Virus record (IMG/VR): IMGVR_UViG_3300048925_000677
Coordinates: 1 to 53,568 of that record
Direction: 5' to 3' (one strand)
Length of the DNA stretch: 53,568 nucleotides
Origin: a virus
Every line of letters begins with the position of its first letter. The first letter of the stretch is position 1. Under the pieces are notes generated by a model, which was not told where the DNA came from, searched no databases, and saw only the letters and a list, made by a program, of their open reading frames with translations. The translations under genes were made by a program, and so were the position numbers. Positions 52,203 to 53,568 of this stretch are shown here, piece by piece.

Positions 52203-53568
52203 TTTTCCTCCTCGTCATAGAGCCAGGCGTCGAAGTTCTCGTCGCCCCAGCTATCGATTTCTTCGTCGGTTGCGGTGTAGATGAATGCCTCGACCGGCCT
52301 GGCGCCGTGGGCGATTACCGCCCAGCGGGCGAGAGTGATGGCCATTAGGCGGGAGTACGAGGCGTCGTCGACCTCGTCGTCCCACACGAACCCGCCGCTC
52401 GGCAGGTCGCGCTTGATGGCGTTAGAGACTGAACTGGTGAGACGTGGGTCGTTGCCGTGGGAGATAACGGGAATACCCGCCGCGAATACGTCATTGAGCA
52501 AACCGCCGCAGCCCTGCGCCTCCTCCGTGATGGAGGGAACGATGGGCTCCACGCCAATGGCGCGGATGTCGGGCAGGATGTCGCTAGCCGCGCCGCGGCC
52601 GACGATGATCGCCGCCACGTCCCACGACGTGATGATCTCCAAGAAGTACTTGAGGACGACGTCGGCGGGCTCAGTGCCCGAATAGCCAACCTCCATATGG
52701 ATTCGGTTGATGACCGTCTGGGAGTCCTCGTTGAACTCCTCAGTGCGCCACGCCGCGGCAATCGTCCACGGACCGCCCTCAGGGGCCCGGTAGATCGCGA
52801 CCACGGGGCGACCGGTGAAGATCGGCTCCAGGTCGATCAGAGCCTCCCAGCGCGCGCGCGGGATCTCAGAGCGGCCGTCACCAAAGGCTGGCCAGTCGCC
52901 GACGCCGAGTCGGTCAACGCCGAAGTCGCGAAGGTTCGCGACCATCTCCTGGTACTCGTCGGCGATCTTGTCCTCGGTCTGGCGATATCCCAAGCCGGGG
53001 TTGGCCATTGCCCAGTACTTGCGCTCGCCGAACTTCTTCGGGTCGAGGTCGTCGGGGGCGGACCACTCCAGGAAACAGAGACGGTTGCGCTCGCCGGACT
53101 CCAGTTGCTGGAGCGCGCGGTAACGGACGCCGCCGAAGGTTCCGCAGTGCGGGTGGGTGCGCTGATCCGCCGCGGTGCCGGTGTAGATCACCTGCGGGTT
53201 GGGCCGGGCCGACACGGTAGGCAGTAGGGCCTTCAGCGATCCCGGGGTGATGTGCATGGCCTCGTCGAGGATCAGGCGGTCAGCGGTCAAGCCGATGCCC
53301 GAGCGGTCCGTACGGGTTTGGAACATGATCTTGGCGCCCGGGTTGGGGCCATCCAGGATCTCGATGCTCTCGGCGCCGTGGGCCTGCTTCGCCTTGTACT
53401 TCAAGCCGGACTTGGCGAGCAGCGATTCGAGACGCTCCATCGCGTTGACGGCGGTCTTGAACTCGTGGGCGGAGTGGATGATGAGGCGCTCACCGAACAG
53501 GATCAGGCCGGCCAGCTCCAGGGCTTCGAGGATCGAGCCCTTCCCGTTCTGACGCGAAACCACAAGGC
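52199..53568 (-). CDS. terL: Terminase large subunit, 5' end cut by window
   Basis: At least 455 residues of the packaging motor; the reading frame runs on past 53568. VVSRQNGKGS right at the edge is the deviant Walker A typical of actinophage TerL, and RLILDEAMH is Walker B with catalytic Glu. The C-terminal nuclease half has acidic runs (DPEEGG-like segments, DEVDDASYSRL) of the RNase-H fold. It pumps DNA into the head through the portal, encoded next to it. The missing N-terminus should be short. Confidence 0.88.
   Translation of the reverse strand, partial: LVVSRQNGKGSILEALELAGLILFGERLIIHSAHEFKTAVNAMERLESLLAKSGLKYKAKQAHGAESIEILDGPNPGAKIMFQTRTDRSGIGLTADRLILDEAMHITPGSLKALLPTVSARPNPQVIYTGTAADQRTHPHCGTFGGVRYRALQQLESGERNRLCFLEWSAPDDLDPKKFGERKYWAMANPGLGYRQTEDKIADEYQEMVANLRDFGVDRLGVGDWPAFGDGRSEIPRARWEALIDLEPIFTGRPVVAIYRAPEGGPWTIAAAWRTEEFNEDSQTVINRIHMEVGYSGTEPADVVLKYFLEIITSWDVAAIIVGRGAASDILPDIRAIGVEPIVPSITEEAQGCGGLLNDVFAAGIPVISHGNDPRLTSSVSNAIKRDLPSGGFVWDDEVDDASYSRLMAITLARWAVIAHGARPVEAFIYTATDEEIDSWGDENFDAWLYDEEEN

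Noticed and set aside
1-53568. CRISPR array or insertion sequence
   Set aside because: No series of equal direct repeats with unique spacers, and no transposase or terminal inverted repeats were seen.

Overview
This window looks like most of the genome of a tailed, siphovirus-type bacteriophage of a high-GC actinobacterium. A lysin B mycolylarabinogalactan-esterase-like gene next to a C39/GH19 lysin A points to a host with a mycolic-acid cell wall (Gordonia, Rhodococcus, Mycobacterium or a relative). Lsr2, DUF2637, DUF3039 and NrdH-type proteins are also actinobacterial. Genes are packed with ATGA, GTGA or TAATG overlaps. The right edge cuts the large terminase, so the genome continues outside the window. 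No integrase, immunity repressor, DNA polymerase or tRNA gene is visible.

Region 1 (1-12439, plus strand) is an arm of about 45 small genes in long overlapping operons. Recognisable members are a Pth2-type peptidyl-tRNA hydrolase, a DUF2637 membrane/HTH protein, a release-factor-like fragment without GGQ, a cyclic-phosphate-processing receiver-like (cREC) protein, a lipoprotein, an ATP-grasp protein, Lsr2 with its own promoter/operator, an HNH nuclease, DUF3039 and many small Cys-knuckle proteins. Between 6886 and 7185 lies a gene-free stretch with a strong hairpin, a possible structured RNA and an operator/promoter.

Region 2 (12440-13725) is where the arms converge: a lone minus-strand glycosyltransferase, a perfect 15-bp inverted repeat over the start of a plus-strand membrane protein, and two strong terminator hairpins.

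Region 3 (13726-53568, mainly minus strand, read right to left) is the late region: terminase, membrane protein, portal, protease and major capsid; then a plus-strand island of three paralogues; then a sugar block with three glycosyltransferases, a UDP-glucose-dehydrogenase-family enzyme and a zincin-like lipoprotein; then head-tail connectors, tail terminator, major tail protein, an endonuclease-VII-type HNH insertion, tail chaperones with a probable +1 frameshift, tape measure, eleven minor tail genes (including an active/degenerate SGNH-hydrolase pair and a glycoside-hydrolase fibre), lysin A, holin, lysin B, a DUF2746-like membrane protein and a NrdH-like redoxin with an apparent CTG start.

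The strongest leads are the sugar block inside the head genes, the translation/RNA-repair-like set in the left arm, one 16-bp operator dyad found at two loci almost 40 kb apart, and two genes that seem to use CTG and ATT start codons.
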